Shown: piece by piece, positions 24,720 to 31,123 of the stretch | Numbering within the stretch: the stretch's first letter is position 1 | How the letters are laid out: the number at the start of each line of letters is the position of its first letter | Assembly: GCA_002339085.1 (NCBI GenBank) | Contig: DDDX01000076.1 | Location: forward strand, 1-31,123 | DNA: 31,123 nucleotides | Reading direction: 5' to 3' | DNA from: Cellvibrionales bacterium UBA1969 | GTDB lineage: Bacteria; Pseudomonadota; Gammaproteobacteria; Pseudomonadales; UBA7434 | Translations under genes and position numbers: made by a program | The notes under the pieces: model-generated | Seen by the model: the letters and a program-made list of their open reading frames with translations, nothing else | The model's database searches: none | Told to the model about the DNA's origin: nothing

Positions 24720-25076
24720 CTAAGCACGACAGAGACTGCTCGTGATTGCAGCACAATGAGCGGCCTGAATCGCCAAAGGCTTTCGAATAGTTATGGTAAG
24801 GTCTTGAATCGCTGGATGTTGATCCAGTAAATATTGCAACAACCGCTCGATTAATGTCTCAAGCAATAAGCATTGTTGTGCTTGGGTAAAATCATTCACT
24901 TGCTGGGCGACACAGGCGTAGTCAACGCTGGCCTCAAGGTTATCGCCTCTGGCCGCATCGCTAATATCAACTTGCATATCAATATCAAAAAATAAGCGTT
25001 GCTCGGTGTGCTTTTCCCACTCACAAAGACCTATCACTGTATCGACAGCAAGATCTTCAATCAAAATATTTGCCAC
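24720..25076 (-). CDS. folB: Dihydroneopterin aldolase
   Basis: Cleaves 7,8-dihydroneopterin to hydroxymethyl-dihydropterin and glycolaldehyde in folate synthesis. The 118 residues show IGLCEWE (15-21, substrate Glu21), DY at 52-53, LLETLIERLL (71-80) with Glu73, and the general base Lys99 in ITIRKPLAI. The C-terminal segment after the lysine (IQAAHCAAITSSL) is less typical than the usual alanine-valine strand but within family variation. It follows tsaD by 36 bases on the same strand and is probably the last gene of a lipoprotein-tsaD-folB unit; plsY, which often lies beside it in other gammaproteobacteria, is absent. Confidence 0.93.
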   Translation of the reverse strand: MANILIEDLAVDTVIGLCEWEKHTEQRLFFDIDMQVDISDAARGDNLEASVDYACVAQQVNDFTQAQQCLLLETLIERLLQYLLDQHPAIQDLTITIRKPLAIQAAHCAAITSSLCRA

Positions 25077-25112
25077 TGTTTCACCTCGATCATTGATTTT
25101 TTTATACGCTAC

Positions 25113-26147
25113 TCATAACTGCATCGCATCTAATTCAGTTAATGGCCAGCGCGGCTTCACATTAATCGACAGCGGTTCTTGATGGCCTGCCTGCAATCGC
25201 AGCGCACCCGCCAGCGCAATCATGGCGCCGTTATCGGTGCAGTATTCGGGCCGGGCATAAAATACCTTAGCCTGTTGCGCGCCGGTCATTGTCTCTAAGG
25301 CCTGTCTGAGCCGCTGGTTAGCACTGACACCACCGGCGATGACTAAGCGTTTGAGACCTGACTGCTGTAAAGCTCGCTTACACTTTATCGACAAAGTGCT
25401 GACCACAGCCTCTTCAAAGGCATAGGCAATATCGGCTTTGGTTTGCAATGTCAATTCACCATCCGCTTGCTGGCACTGAATAATGGTATTTCTGGCAAAC
25501 GTTTTTAAACCGCTAAAACTGAAATCAAGACCGGGTCTATTCACCATGGGCCGCGGAAAAGTAAATCGGCCGGGCTCACCGGTTTCCGCTAGGGCCGCAA
25601 TTTTAGGCCCACCCGGATAGCTTAAACCTAGCATCTTGGCGGTCTTATCAAAGGCCTCACCGGCGGCATCATCAAGCGATTCACCCAATAAACGGTAATC
25701 CCCCAGTGCTACGACTTCAATTAACTGTGTATGACCACCCGACACCAGTAAAGCAACAAACGGCAATTCCGGCGACTGTTGTTCTAACATGGGCGCTAAC
25801 AAATGGCCTTCCATGTGATGGACGCCAACCGCGGGAATACCCCATGCCATGGCTAACGATCGCCCAAGAGAAGCGCCCACCAACAACGCACCGATCAAGC
25901 CAGGACCAGCAGTATAGGCAATACCGTCAATAGCTGACGAAGTAATATTGGCCTCAGTCATCAGCTGTTTAATCATCGGTAAGGTTTTACGAATATGATC
26001 GCGCGATGCCAACTCAGGAACTACGCCGCCAAATTCCCTGTGTAAATCAATCTGACTATGCAAGGCTTCGCAAATTAAACCTCGCTCTGTGTCATAAAAT
26101 GCGATCCCTGTTTCATCACAGGAACTTTCTATGCCCAACACTAACAT
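25113..26147 (-). CDS. tsaD: tRNA N6-threonylcarbamoyladenosine synthase subunit TsaD
   Basis: Transfers the threonylcarbamoyl group to A37 of tRNAs reading ANN codons, with TsaB and TsaE (not here). The ASKHA fold of 344 residues starts with LGIESSCDETG (4-14); the iron ligands are H111 and H115 in GVHHMEGHLLAP, with a later Asp in YCTDNGAMIA. Other conserved segments are YTAGPGLIGALLVG, LLVSGGHTQL, DDAAGEAFDK, YPGGP and FSFSGLKT. The gene stands upstream of folB and back-to-back, one gene removed, with rpsU; tsaD divergent from rpsU is the common gammaproteobacterial arrangement, here interrupted by the lipoprotein gene. Confidence 0.97.
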   Translation of the reverse strand: MLVLGIESSCDETGIAFYDTERGLICEALHSQIDLHREFGGVVPELASRDHIRKTLPMIKQLMTEANITSSAIDGIAYTAGPGLIGALLVGASLGRSLAMAWGIPAVGVHHMEGHLLAPMLEQQSPELPFVALLVSGGHTQLIEVVALGDYRLLGESLDDAAGEAFDKTAKMLGLSYPGGPKIAALAETGEPGRFTFPRPMVNRPGLDFSFSGLKTFARNTIIQCQQADGELTLQTKADIAYAFEEAVVSTLSIKCKRALQQSGLKRLVIAGGVSANQRLRQALETMTGAQQAKVFYARPEYCTDNGAMIALAGALRLQAGHQEPLSINVKPRWPLTELDAMQL

Positions 26148-26183
26148 AGTATTGCTCTTGATAAATCACTCTCGAGATTCAAG

Positions 26184-26672
26184 TTATAAGCCTTGAATTT
26201 TACTGACACGAACGTTGCTACCATTGGAAAGAATTTTGACCCTATCGCCCGCCACCAGCGCTGCGTCTGCCTGGTCAATCGCCTGAACGGTTGAAATCAC
26301 TTCGCCATGGTCCAGCTGAATGGTGTACTCCATGCCCTGCGCTTTAGTCAGCACACTTTCTGCTTTGGCACCCACCACCGCGCCCGCTGTGCCCACTAAC
26401 ACGGCAGCGACTTCTGCCGTTAGACCGTCATCGATACCCGAGCCCGCAATTGAACCCACTGCACCCCCGACAATACTGCCAATACCCGTTTGCGTGCCCT
26501 CAATAGTTACTGCTCTGGCATCGACAATGATACCCAGTTGTACTTCCTGGACCATTCTCACCTCATCGCGCGAGTAACTGGCCCCTGTTTGGTGGGTGGG
26601 AACAGCGCAGGCCGTCAAACTCAGTAAGCCGACTAAAAGGGTGATTTTTGAGAATGAATTACGCATTTTCAT
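26184..26672 (-). CDS. Outer-membrane lipoprotein with glycine-zipper domain (SlyB/Pcp-like)
   Basis: A 162-residue lipoprotein. The signal peptide ends in the lipobox LTAC (19-22), with Cys22 the lipidated residue; Ala at +2 favours outer-membrane sorting. The middle has a glycine zipper, TGIGSIVGGAVGSIAG (62-77) and VLVGTAGAVVGAKAE (91-105), as in the 17-kDa antigen/SlyB family, which may insert as a membrane hairpin. The C-terminal part (EYTIQLDHGEVISTVQ, AGDRVKILSNGSNVRV) is a small beta domain that is usual in the SlyB group. Role probably envelope integrity, but not proven. It lies 36 bases upstream of tsaD on the same strand, so it may be co-transcribed with it. No strong promoter was recognised upstream. 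Confidence 0.87.
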   Translation of the reverse strand: MKMRNSFSKITLLVGLLSLTACAVPTHQTGASYSRDEVRMVQEVQLGIIVDARAVTIEGTQTGIGSIVGGAVGSIAGSGIDDGLTAEVAAVLVGTAGAVVGAKAESVLTKAQGMEYTIQLDHGEVISTVQAIDQADAALVAGDRVKILSNGSNVRVSKIQGL

Positions 26673-26947
26673 CGTTCGATGGCTCCTGAATCATTAGCAT
26701 TGAAGCGTTGATATTACGACAGCAGCCGTGATTCCTAGCACGCCGACGATCAATAGATGCTATTTTGACCCAAAAATTTTAAAATTACTCCTTACTTAAT
26801 TCCATTATTATCCCAGGCGGCAGCTATTAAACTGAAGCATCGCGCGAGTATAATAGGAAACAACACGCAAGCAGATTGCCGATATATTAAAAAAGATAAT
26901 AAAATCATAGTCTTAAATAGTTATCGGCATCATTACTCCTCAGCACA

Positions 26948-26989
26948 GAATCGAGCGGCCCGAATCGAGCGGGGGGGGGTTAACGCTCG
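26948..26989 (+). repeat. 11-bp direct repeat, G9 tract and CGAGCG/CGCTCG inverted repeat
   Basis: GAATCGAGCGG occurs twice (26948-26958 and 26962-26972) with a 14-bp period. The second copy runs into nine consecutive G (26971-26979). CGAGCG (26966-26971) is repeated in inverted form at 26984-26989 with a 12-base loop holding the rest of the G-run. G-runs of this length are prone to slippage in vivo and to miscounting in assembly, so the exact number of Gs is uncertain. Confidence 0.75.
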
Positions 26990-27045
26990 CAAACTCCATA
27001 TGAAACATCAAGAACAGCGATAATCAACAAAACGCCCATCAGCCT

Positions 27046-27074
27046 TTGCAATTTAGAGCGAGGCTGTATAGAAT
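27046..27074 (+). promoter_or_regulatory. Predicted sigma-70 promoter of rpsU
   Basis: -35 TTGCAA (27046-27051), a 17-bp spacer and -10 TAGAAT (27069-27074); a shifted -10 TATAGA (27067-27072) is also possible. The start point would be near 27081, leaving about 100 bases of untranslated leader before rpsU ATG. It fits the main promoter of the macromolecular synthesis operon. Confidence 0.6.
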
Positions 27075-27178
27075 TGCCGCCCTTATGAGTATTGACCAAG
27101 CTTAGCCTTATTTATTCGCTGCCGGTCTCATTAATGAATAACAGTAACCCTTAAACCAGATCAAATAGTTGAGTTTAT

Positions 27179-27394
27179 ATGCCACAAGTCAGAGTAAAAG
27201 ATAACGAGCCCTTCGATATAGCCTTACGTCGATTTAAGCGCTCCTGTGAAAAAGCTGGCGTCATAGCAGAAGTGCGCCGCCGTGAGTTTTATGAAAAGCC
27301 AACTTCTGTCCGTAAGCGCAAAGCGGCCGCTGCGGTAAAACGTCATCAAAAGAAATCGGGGCGCGATATTCGTTCTCGCGTCCGTTTATACTAA
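27179..27394 (+). CDS. rpsU: 30S ribosomal protein S21
   Basis: Small basic protein of 71 residues, exactly the E. coli length, which helps initiation by aiding the anti-Shine-Dalgarno region of 16S rRNA. The N-terminus PQVRVKDNEPFDIALRRFKR and the lysine- and arginine-rich tail with KKSGRDIRSRVRLY are typical. It opens the macromolecular synthesis operon (rpsU-dnaG-rpoD), where protein synthesis, priming and transcription initiation share a transcript. A terminator follows directly, which should make rpsU mRNA more abundant than that of the genes downstream. The ribosome site before ATG is weak (GTTGAG). Confidence 0.98.
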   Translation: MPQVRVKDNEPFDIALRRFKRSCEKAGVIAEVRRREFYEKPTSVRKRKAAAAVKRHQKKSGRDIRSRVRLY

Positions 27395-27417
27395 GCGAAC
27401 TGACGGCTTAGCCATAA

Positions 27418-27444
27418 AAAAACCCGACCCTGAGTCGGGTTTTT
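27418..27444 (+). terminator. Rho-independent terminator between rpsU and yqeY
   Basis: AAAAACCCGAC (27418-27428) pairs exactly with GTCGGGTTTTT (27434-27444) around a CCTGA loop. The stem has a GC core and ends in a T-run on both strands, so it can act in either direction. It corresponds to the partial terminator known between rpsU and dnaG in the E. coli operon; read-through or a separate promoter in 27445-27543 must supply yqeY and dnaG. Confidence 0.93.
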
Positions 27445-27543
27445 GCGTTAAAGACTGAGCACCTGCCCCAGTTCGCGTTATACTATCAATTCATCAGATC
27501 CGAACCACCGATACCTAAACGGCACCGCCAGCGAGGATAGCCT

Positions 27544-27996
27544 GTGAGCAAATGCGACCAAAAGATAGCGATTGAAACCGCCATGAAAACGGCAATGCGA
27601 GCAAAAGATAAACCCACACTGGGAACGATTCGTTTAATTCTTGCCGATATCAAGCGCATTGAAGTGGACGAGCGCATCGATATTGATGATCAGCGTGTCT
27701 TGAGCGTATTGGATAAGATGCTTAAACAACGACGCGATTCTATTGAGCAATACCGAGCAGCTGGTCGCGATGATCTAGCGATTATTGAAGAGCAAGAAAT
27801 GGTGGTTATCCAAAGTTTCCTGCCCACGCCATTGAGCGAGGCAGACATTGCTGAACTTATTGCTGCAGCCATTGCTGACACCGGCGCCAGCAGTATCAAA
27901 GACATGGGGAAAATAATGGCGCAATTAAAACCGCAATTGCAAGGCCGCGCAGATATCGGCGCAGTGAGCGGTAAAATCAAAGCCGCTCTTGGTTGA
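27544..27996 (+). CDS. GatB/YqeY domain-containing protein
   Basis: A 150-residue YqeY-type protein, all helical, resembling the tRNA-binding tail of the amidotransferase subunit GatB. Visible family patterns are AMRAKDKPTLGTIRLILADI (18-37), LKQRRDSIEQYRAAGRDDL (60-78), a hinge with IQSFLPTPLSE, and the C-terminal MGKIMAQLKPQLQGRAD and the closing helix. A role in tRNA binding or charging is inferred from the fold only. It starts with GTG at 27544 with GAGG about 8 bases before it. It lies between rpsU and dnaG, 22 bases before dnaG; this insertion is absent from E. coli but occurs in several other gammaproteobacteria and ties it to the macromolecular synthesis operon. Confidence 0.93.
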   Translation: MSKCDQKIAIETAMKTAMRAKDKPTLGTIRLILADIKRIEVDERIDIDDQRVLSVLDKMLKQRRDSIEQYRAAGRDDLAIIEEQEMVVIQSFLPTPLSEADIAELIAAAIADTGASSIKDMGKIMAQLKPQLQGRADIGAVSGKIKAALG

Positions 27997-28018
27997 AGAA
28001 CAGGATTTTTCACTGACG

Positions 28019-29875
28019 ATGGCTGGCCGCATACCACAATATTTCATTGACGATATACTCGATCGGGTCGATATTGTTGAAGTGATCGACCGTCGCGTTA
28101 GCCTTAAAAAAGCCGGCCGCAATTATTCAGCCTGCTGCCCATTTCACAATGAAAAAACCCCTTCCTTTAGTGTTAATCCTGATAAGCAATTCTATTACTG
28201 TTTCGGCTGTGGCGCCGGAGGCAATAGTATTGGCTTTATTATGGATTACGAAAACCTCGATTTTCCCGCTGCGGTAGAGTCACTGGCCAGCGTTGCCGGT
28301 TTAGAAGTGCCGCGAGAAGCCGGTAATTCAGCCGAGCAGCGACAACGCAAAAGTGAATCGCAAGGGCTTTATGACACCTTGGCTTGGGCAGCTAAGCACT
28401 TTCAACTGCAGCTTCGGCAACATAGCAATAAGTCGCAGGCGATTGATTATCTTAAACATCGCGGTTTGAGCGGCGAAGTCGCTCGTGATTTTGGTATCGG
28501 CTACGCACCGCCTGGCTGGGATCATTTGCTCAATGCCATTCCTAGTGGCGAACAGCGAGCTCGGCAAAGACAGCAACTCGAAACCTGCGGCATGCTGGTC
28601 AAAAAAGACAGCGGCGATTATTACGATCGGTTTCGCGAGCGCATTATATTCCCTATCCGAGACAATCGCGGACGGGTCATTGCCTTTGGTGGTCGGGTGT
28701 TAAATGACGATAAGCCCAAATATTTAAATTCACCTGAAACACCGGTATTTTCAAAACAGCGTGAACTTTATGGCTTATTTGAAGCGCGTAAAGCCAATCG
28801 CCAGCTTGATTATATTCTGATGGTTGAGGGTTATATGGATGTAGTGTCATTGGTGCAGTTTGGCATTACCAATGCGGTCGCCACGCTGGGTACAGCAAGT
28901 AGTATTTTTCATCTTGAAAAAATATTTCGTCATAGCTCAAAACTGGTCGTCTGCTTTGACGGCGATGCGGCCGGCAAAAAAGCCGCCGCTCGCTTGCTTG
29001 AAACCGCGTTGCCGGCGATGACCGATGGTCGCGAAATCTGCTTTTTATTTTTACCCGACGGCGACGATCCCGACACCTTTGTTCGTCAACATGGCAAAGT
29101 CGCTTTTGGCGCGCAAGTCGATAAGGCAATGCCATTGGAAGGTTTTTTAATTGAAACCGCCAGCGAAGGTATCTCACTCGACTCCGATGCCGGTAAAGCC
29201 AAATTAAGTCAACGCGCTCTGCCACTTATTCAGCAATTGCCGCATGGCGTCTTTAAACAACTGATGCTGAGAAAGTTAGCCTCAATCACTGGTGCCGATA
29301 TTCACCTGCTGGAATCGCAAGCAGCAAAAATATCCGCAGCCAAAACCCAGCATCAAACGGCAGTGAGCAACAGTAAAAGCGAGCCACAGACCAAATCAAG
29401 CGCTATACAGGCGCCTCAAGAAGACACCCAAGTGGCTATTGGACTGGAAAAAACACCCATGGTATGGGCGATTGCTTTATTGCTGCATTACCCTCAACTG
29501 GCCAACCAGCATTCACTGCCCCGCTGTATTGAGCATTTCGACAGTGAGGAGGCCCGACTGCTGCAGCTGCTTATGAGCCACATTAAAGCCCAAAGCCAAA
29601 CGGTCACTACTAGCCAATTATTGGGTTATTGGCACGGCACAGCCGAATCAGCGGCATTGAATCACTGTGCCAGTCGGCATAAGACGCCTGAGAGTATCAC
29701 CGTGGCTGAGCAAGAGTTTGCTGATATTTTAACCAGTATTGAGCGCCAATTTGCTCGCCATCAACGCAGTCAATTGGTAGCGGAATTAAAGCAAAAACCC
29801 TTATCTGAGTTAAGTGAAGAAGAAAAAAACACCCTCAAATCAATTAAGATGCCAAACGCAAAAAAAGACATCTAA
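28019..29875 (+). CDS. dnaG: DNA primase
   Basis: Synthesises RNA primers at the replication fork with DnaB. From ATG 28019 the protein is 618 residues and begins MAGRIPQ, the usual DnaG start; a TTG ten codons upstream overlaps yqeY and is less likely. The CHC2 zinc finger uses C40, H43, C61 and C64 (CPFH, CFGC). The toprim core has E270 in MVEGYMDVV, then D314 and D316 in CFDGDAAGK, with D347 onward in LPDGDDPD. A Gln/Ser/Thr-rich linker (about 430-475) leads to the C-terminal DnaB-binding domain. Ribosome site AGGA lies a rather long 14 bases before the ATG. Central gene of the macromolecular synthesis operon. Confidence 0.97.
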   Translation: MAGRIPQYFIDDILDRVDIVEVIDRRVSLKKAGRNYSACCPFHNEKTPSFSVNPDKQFYYCFGCGAGGNSIGFIMDYENLDFPAAVESLASVAGLEVPREAGNSAEQRQRKSESQGLYDTLAWAAKHFQLQLRQHSNKSQAIDYLKHRGLSGEVARDFGIGYAPPGWDHLLNAIPSGEQRARQRQQLETCGMLVKKDSGDYYDRFRERIIFPIRDNRGRVIAFGGRVLNDDKPKYLNSPETPVFSKQRELYGLFEARKANRQLDYILMVEGYMDVVSLVQFGITNAVATLGTASSIFHLEKIFRHSSKLVVCFDGDAAGKKAAARLLETALPAMTDGREICFLFLPDGDDPDTFVRQHGKVAFGAQVDKAMPLEGFLIETASEGISLDSDAGKAKLSQRALPLIQQLPHGVFKQLMLRKLASITGADIHLLESQAAKISAAKTQHQTAVSNSKSEPQTKSSAIQAPQEDTQVAIGLEKTPMVWAIALLLHYPQLANQHSLPRCIEHFDSEEARLLQLLMSHIKAQSQTVTTSQLLGYWHGTAESAALNHCASRHKTPESITVAEQEFADILTSIERQFARHQRSQLVAELKQKPLSELSEEEKNTLKSIKMPNAKKDI

Positions 29876-30015
29876 ACAGCTTTATTTTTTATAAAATCAA
29901 GCATAAAAGCGGCAAATAGCCTTTAATCATGAAAATAAATGGCTAGGCAGCACTTTTCTGCAGAATATCCTCCTCCAGCAAGTGATTTACATTATGCCTA
30001 TCGGTTTCTATACGG

Positions 30016-30021
30016 TATAAT
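30016..30021 (+). promoter_or_regulatory. Candidate -10 box for rpoD
   Basis: Perfect TATAAT. The -35 region is poor (best: TTATGC, 18 bases upstream), so activity might need an activator. If used, transcription would start near 30028, at the inverted repeat, giving an rpoD leader of about 340 bases. Confidence 0.45.
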
Positions 30022-30024
30022 ATC

Positions 30025-30063
30025 CGGCTAAATTTTGGACAGGACCGGTTTAGCCGTCTAAAC
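30025..30063 (+). repeat. Inverted repeat with overlapping alternative hairpin in the rpoD leader
   Basis: CGGCTAAA (30025-30032) and TTTAGCCG (30049-30056) pair exactly, loop 16 bases. The 3' arm can instead pair in a second hairpin, GTTTAG (30048-30053) with CTAAAC (30058-30063) around CCGT. The two share bases and cannot coexist. It is not followed by a T-run, so it is not a simple terminator; it could be an operator or a folded leader. Confidence 0.5.
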
Positions 30064-30132
30064 TTGTTATCGCTAAACCAGTGACTCAACAGGCTATGAA
30101 CTTGTCAGGGTGATCAATCAAATCAGCTAATC

Positions 30133-30198
30133 GGCTTTTTTCAAGAATAGCCAAATGGCTTTTTTCAAGAACAGCTCAATGGCTTTTTCAAAAAGAAG
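30133..30198 (+). repeat. Three degenerate tandem repeats, 24-bp period
   Basis: Units begin with GGCTTTTT at 30133, 30157 and 30181. Units 1 and 2 agree at 18 of their first 20 bases (GGCTTTTTTCAAGAA then TAGCC or CAGCT); unit 3 is diverged after GGCTTTTTCAA. Units 1 and 2 can each fold, GGCT pairing with AGCC or AGCT. It lies 170-230 bases before rpoD ATG. Confidence 0.75.
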
Positions 30199-30365
30199 AC
30201 AAAACTCAAACGAAGGCACTGTAACTGACCTATAACTAAACAGCAGCAAACGAACTATTGGTTATATTTATCTGCCTAACGATAACAATCAACGCAGTAC
30301 TTAAAATTGACGCAGTGATCTTTAACGCATAACGCTCCATTGGCTATTTTTCAGGAATTATATAC

Positions 30366-31123
30366 ATGTCTGCCGATCAACAATCTCGTATTAAAGAACT
30401 TATCACACGAGGAAAGGAACAAGGGTATCTGACTTATTCAGAAGTTAACGATCACCTTCCTGAAGATATCTCGGATCCTGATCAAGTCGAAGATATCATT
30501 CAAATGATTAACGACATGGGCATTAAAGTGTTTGAGACCGCCCCTGATGCCGATGACTTGCTACTGGCTGAAAACGAATCCACCGATGATATTGCCGCCG
30601 CTGAAGCCGCAGCCGCTCTCGCTGCGGTTGAAACTGAAGCGGGCCGGACCACTGACCCCGTCAGAATGTATATGCGAGAAATGGGTACCGTGGAACTGCT
30701 CACCCGCGAAGGTGAAATTGCCATTGCCAAACGAATCGAAGAGGGCATTCGTGAAATGATGGCGGCTTTAGCTTGCTATCCGAATGCCGTGAATACCATC
30801 TTACTGGAATATGCCAGCACTGAAACTGAAGAGAAAAAACTCAGCGATGTCTTGATCGGTTATTTAGATCCTGCTGATTCAGTTCCTTCTGCTCAAGAAA
30901 TTGCCGATGCCCAAGCCGCTAAAACCGCTAAAGCCGCTAATGGCGAAGAGGAAGAAGAAGCCGCAGATACCGGCCCAGATCCTGAAGAGGCCAAAGAACG
31001 CTTCGATGCCATTGCCGCGCTCAGCGTTAAAGCTGATCGCTCGATTAATCGCTATGGTCGTGAAGACGCCTCGTCGGTCAAAAATTTATTTGAACTGGGT
31101 GAAAAATTTAAATACTTAAAACT
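30366..31123 (+). CDS. rpoD: RNA polymerase sigma factor RpoD (sigma-70), N-terminal part
   Basis: The main vegetative sigma factor; the frame is open through the right edge, so only about 252 codons are seen. Region 1.1 covers residues 1-80 (QQSRIKELITRGKEQGYLTY, NDHLPEDISDPDQ, INDMGIKVFE), region 1.2 starts at about 97 (DPVRMYMREMGTVELLTREG, EIAIAKRIEEG), and the acidic non-conserved insert follows (EEEEEAADTGPDPEEA, about 195-210), as is usual in proteobacterial sigma-70. Regions 2-4, which bind the -10 and -35 elements, lie beyond the window. ATG 30366 has AGGA 9 bases before it. Third member of the macromolecular synthesis operon; the 490-bp gap from dnaG suggests its own promoter. Confidence 0.97.
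   Translation, partial: MSADQQSRIKELITRGKEQGYLTYSEVNDHLPEDISDPDQVEDIIQMINDMGIKVFETAPDADDLLLAENESTDDIAAAEAAAALAAVETEAGRTTDPVRMYMREMGTVELLTREGEIAIAKRIEEGIREMMAALACYPNAVNTILLEYASTETEEKKLSDVLIGYLDPADSVPSAQEIADAQAAKTAKAANGEEEEEAADTGPDPEEAKERFDAIAALSVKADRSINRYGREDASSVKNLFELGEKFKYLK

Larger units (their letters stand above)
26673..27178. other. 506-bp divergent gap lipoprotein / rpsU
   Basis: No open frame of note. From left to right it holds: the upstream region of the lipoprotein gene; an isolated perfect TATAAT on the plus strand (26849-26854) without a good -35; an AT-rich stretch (26883-26935); the repeat and G-tract feature at 26948-26989; and the rpsU promoter at 27046-27074. The long AT-rich segment with a lone -10 box could also host an unrecognised short transcript, but I have no positive evidence of one. 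Confidence 0.6.
29876..30365 (+). other. 490-bp dnaG-rpoD intergenic region
   Basis: Unusually long for this operon. There is no frame that I consider a gene and no intrinsic terminator after dnaG. Plus-strand elements are listed separately: a TATAAT box (30016-30021), an inverted repeat (30025-30056) and a 24-bp-period repeat (30133-30198). A second promoter-like pair nearer rpoD is TTGACG (30307-30312), 17 bp, TAACGC (30330-30335); only the -35 is good. No clear heat-shock sigma-32 promoter was found, although E. coli carries one for rpoD within dnaG. Confidence 0.6.

Noticed and set aside
30133..30198. CRISPR array
   Set aside because: Units are contiguous with no unique spacers, are only 24 bp and decay by the third copy; no cas genes nearby.
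29876..30365. Heat-shock (sigma-32) promoter for rpoD
   Set aside because: No CTTGAA with a properly spaced CCCAT-like box was seen in the gap.

Overview
The window is a stretch of core chromosome from a gammaproteobacterium of the Pseudomonadales/Cellvibrionales kind. Several features point there: a Vfr-type CRP homologue next to the tryptophan genes, the AmgK/MurU cell-wall recycling pair beside lptD, a COQ7-type ubiquinone hydroxylase, the rppH-ptsP-tauE order, and the lptD-surA-pdxA-rsmA-apaG-apaH and rpsU-yqeY-dnaG-rpoD clusters. I cannot name a genus. Coding density is high. I see no transposase, phage gene, CRISPR array, rRNA or tRNA gene, and no gene that looks foreign in codon use.

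Layout. 1-3548 (minus): rppH, ptsP and a TauE/SafE permease cut by the left edge. 3782-4462 (plus): a HAD-IB phosphatase, meeting rlmI (minus) tail to tail. 5865-6557 (plus): coq7. 6607-7451 (minus): osmC-like and VOC genes, translationally coupled. 7785-8477 (plus): vfr, followed by a strong terminator. 8577-12831 (minus): trp promoter, a short leader peptide with two Trp codons, then trpE-trpG-trpD-trpC. 12861-13532 (minus): rpe. 13625-14494 (plus): a DUF3530 envelope protein. 14522-16263 (minus): amgK-murU. 16364-24680 (plus): lptD-surA-pdxA-rsmA-apaG-apaH-cca, several junctions being tight or overlapping. 24720-26672 (minus): a glycine-zipper lipoprotein, tsaD and folB. 27179 to the right edge (plus): the macromolecular synthesis operon rpsU-yqeY-dnaG-rpoD, with a terminator after rpsU and rpoD cut by the right edge.

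How the genes work together. The trp block makes indole-3-glycerol phosphate from chorismate except for the TrpF step, which is not here; its leader has the layout expected of ribosome-mediated attenuation. LptD and SurA serve outer-membrane biogenesis (SurA chaperones LptD), next to AmgK/MurU, which return peptidoglycan sugars to UDP-MurNAc. RsmA, RlmI, Cca, TsaD and RpsU all serve ribosome or tRNA function; DnaG and RpoD serve replication priming and transcription. Vfr and PtsP are the global regulators.

I found no convincing undescribed multi-gene system. The most interesting signals are non-coding or subtle: the trp leader with two mutually exclusive pairings, the roughly 490-bp dnaG-rpoD interval with a perfect -10 box, an inverted repeat and a 24-bp tandem repeat, the G9 tract upstream of rpsU, the loss of HD residues in Cca, and a perfect palindrome between rppH and the HAD gene.
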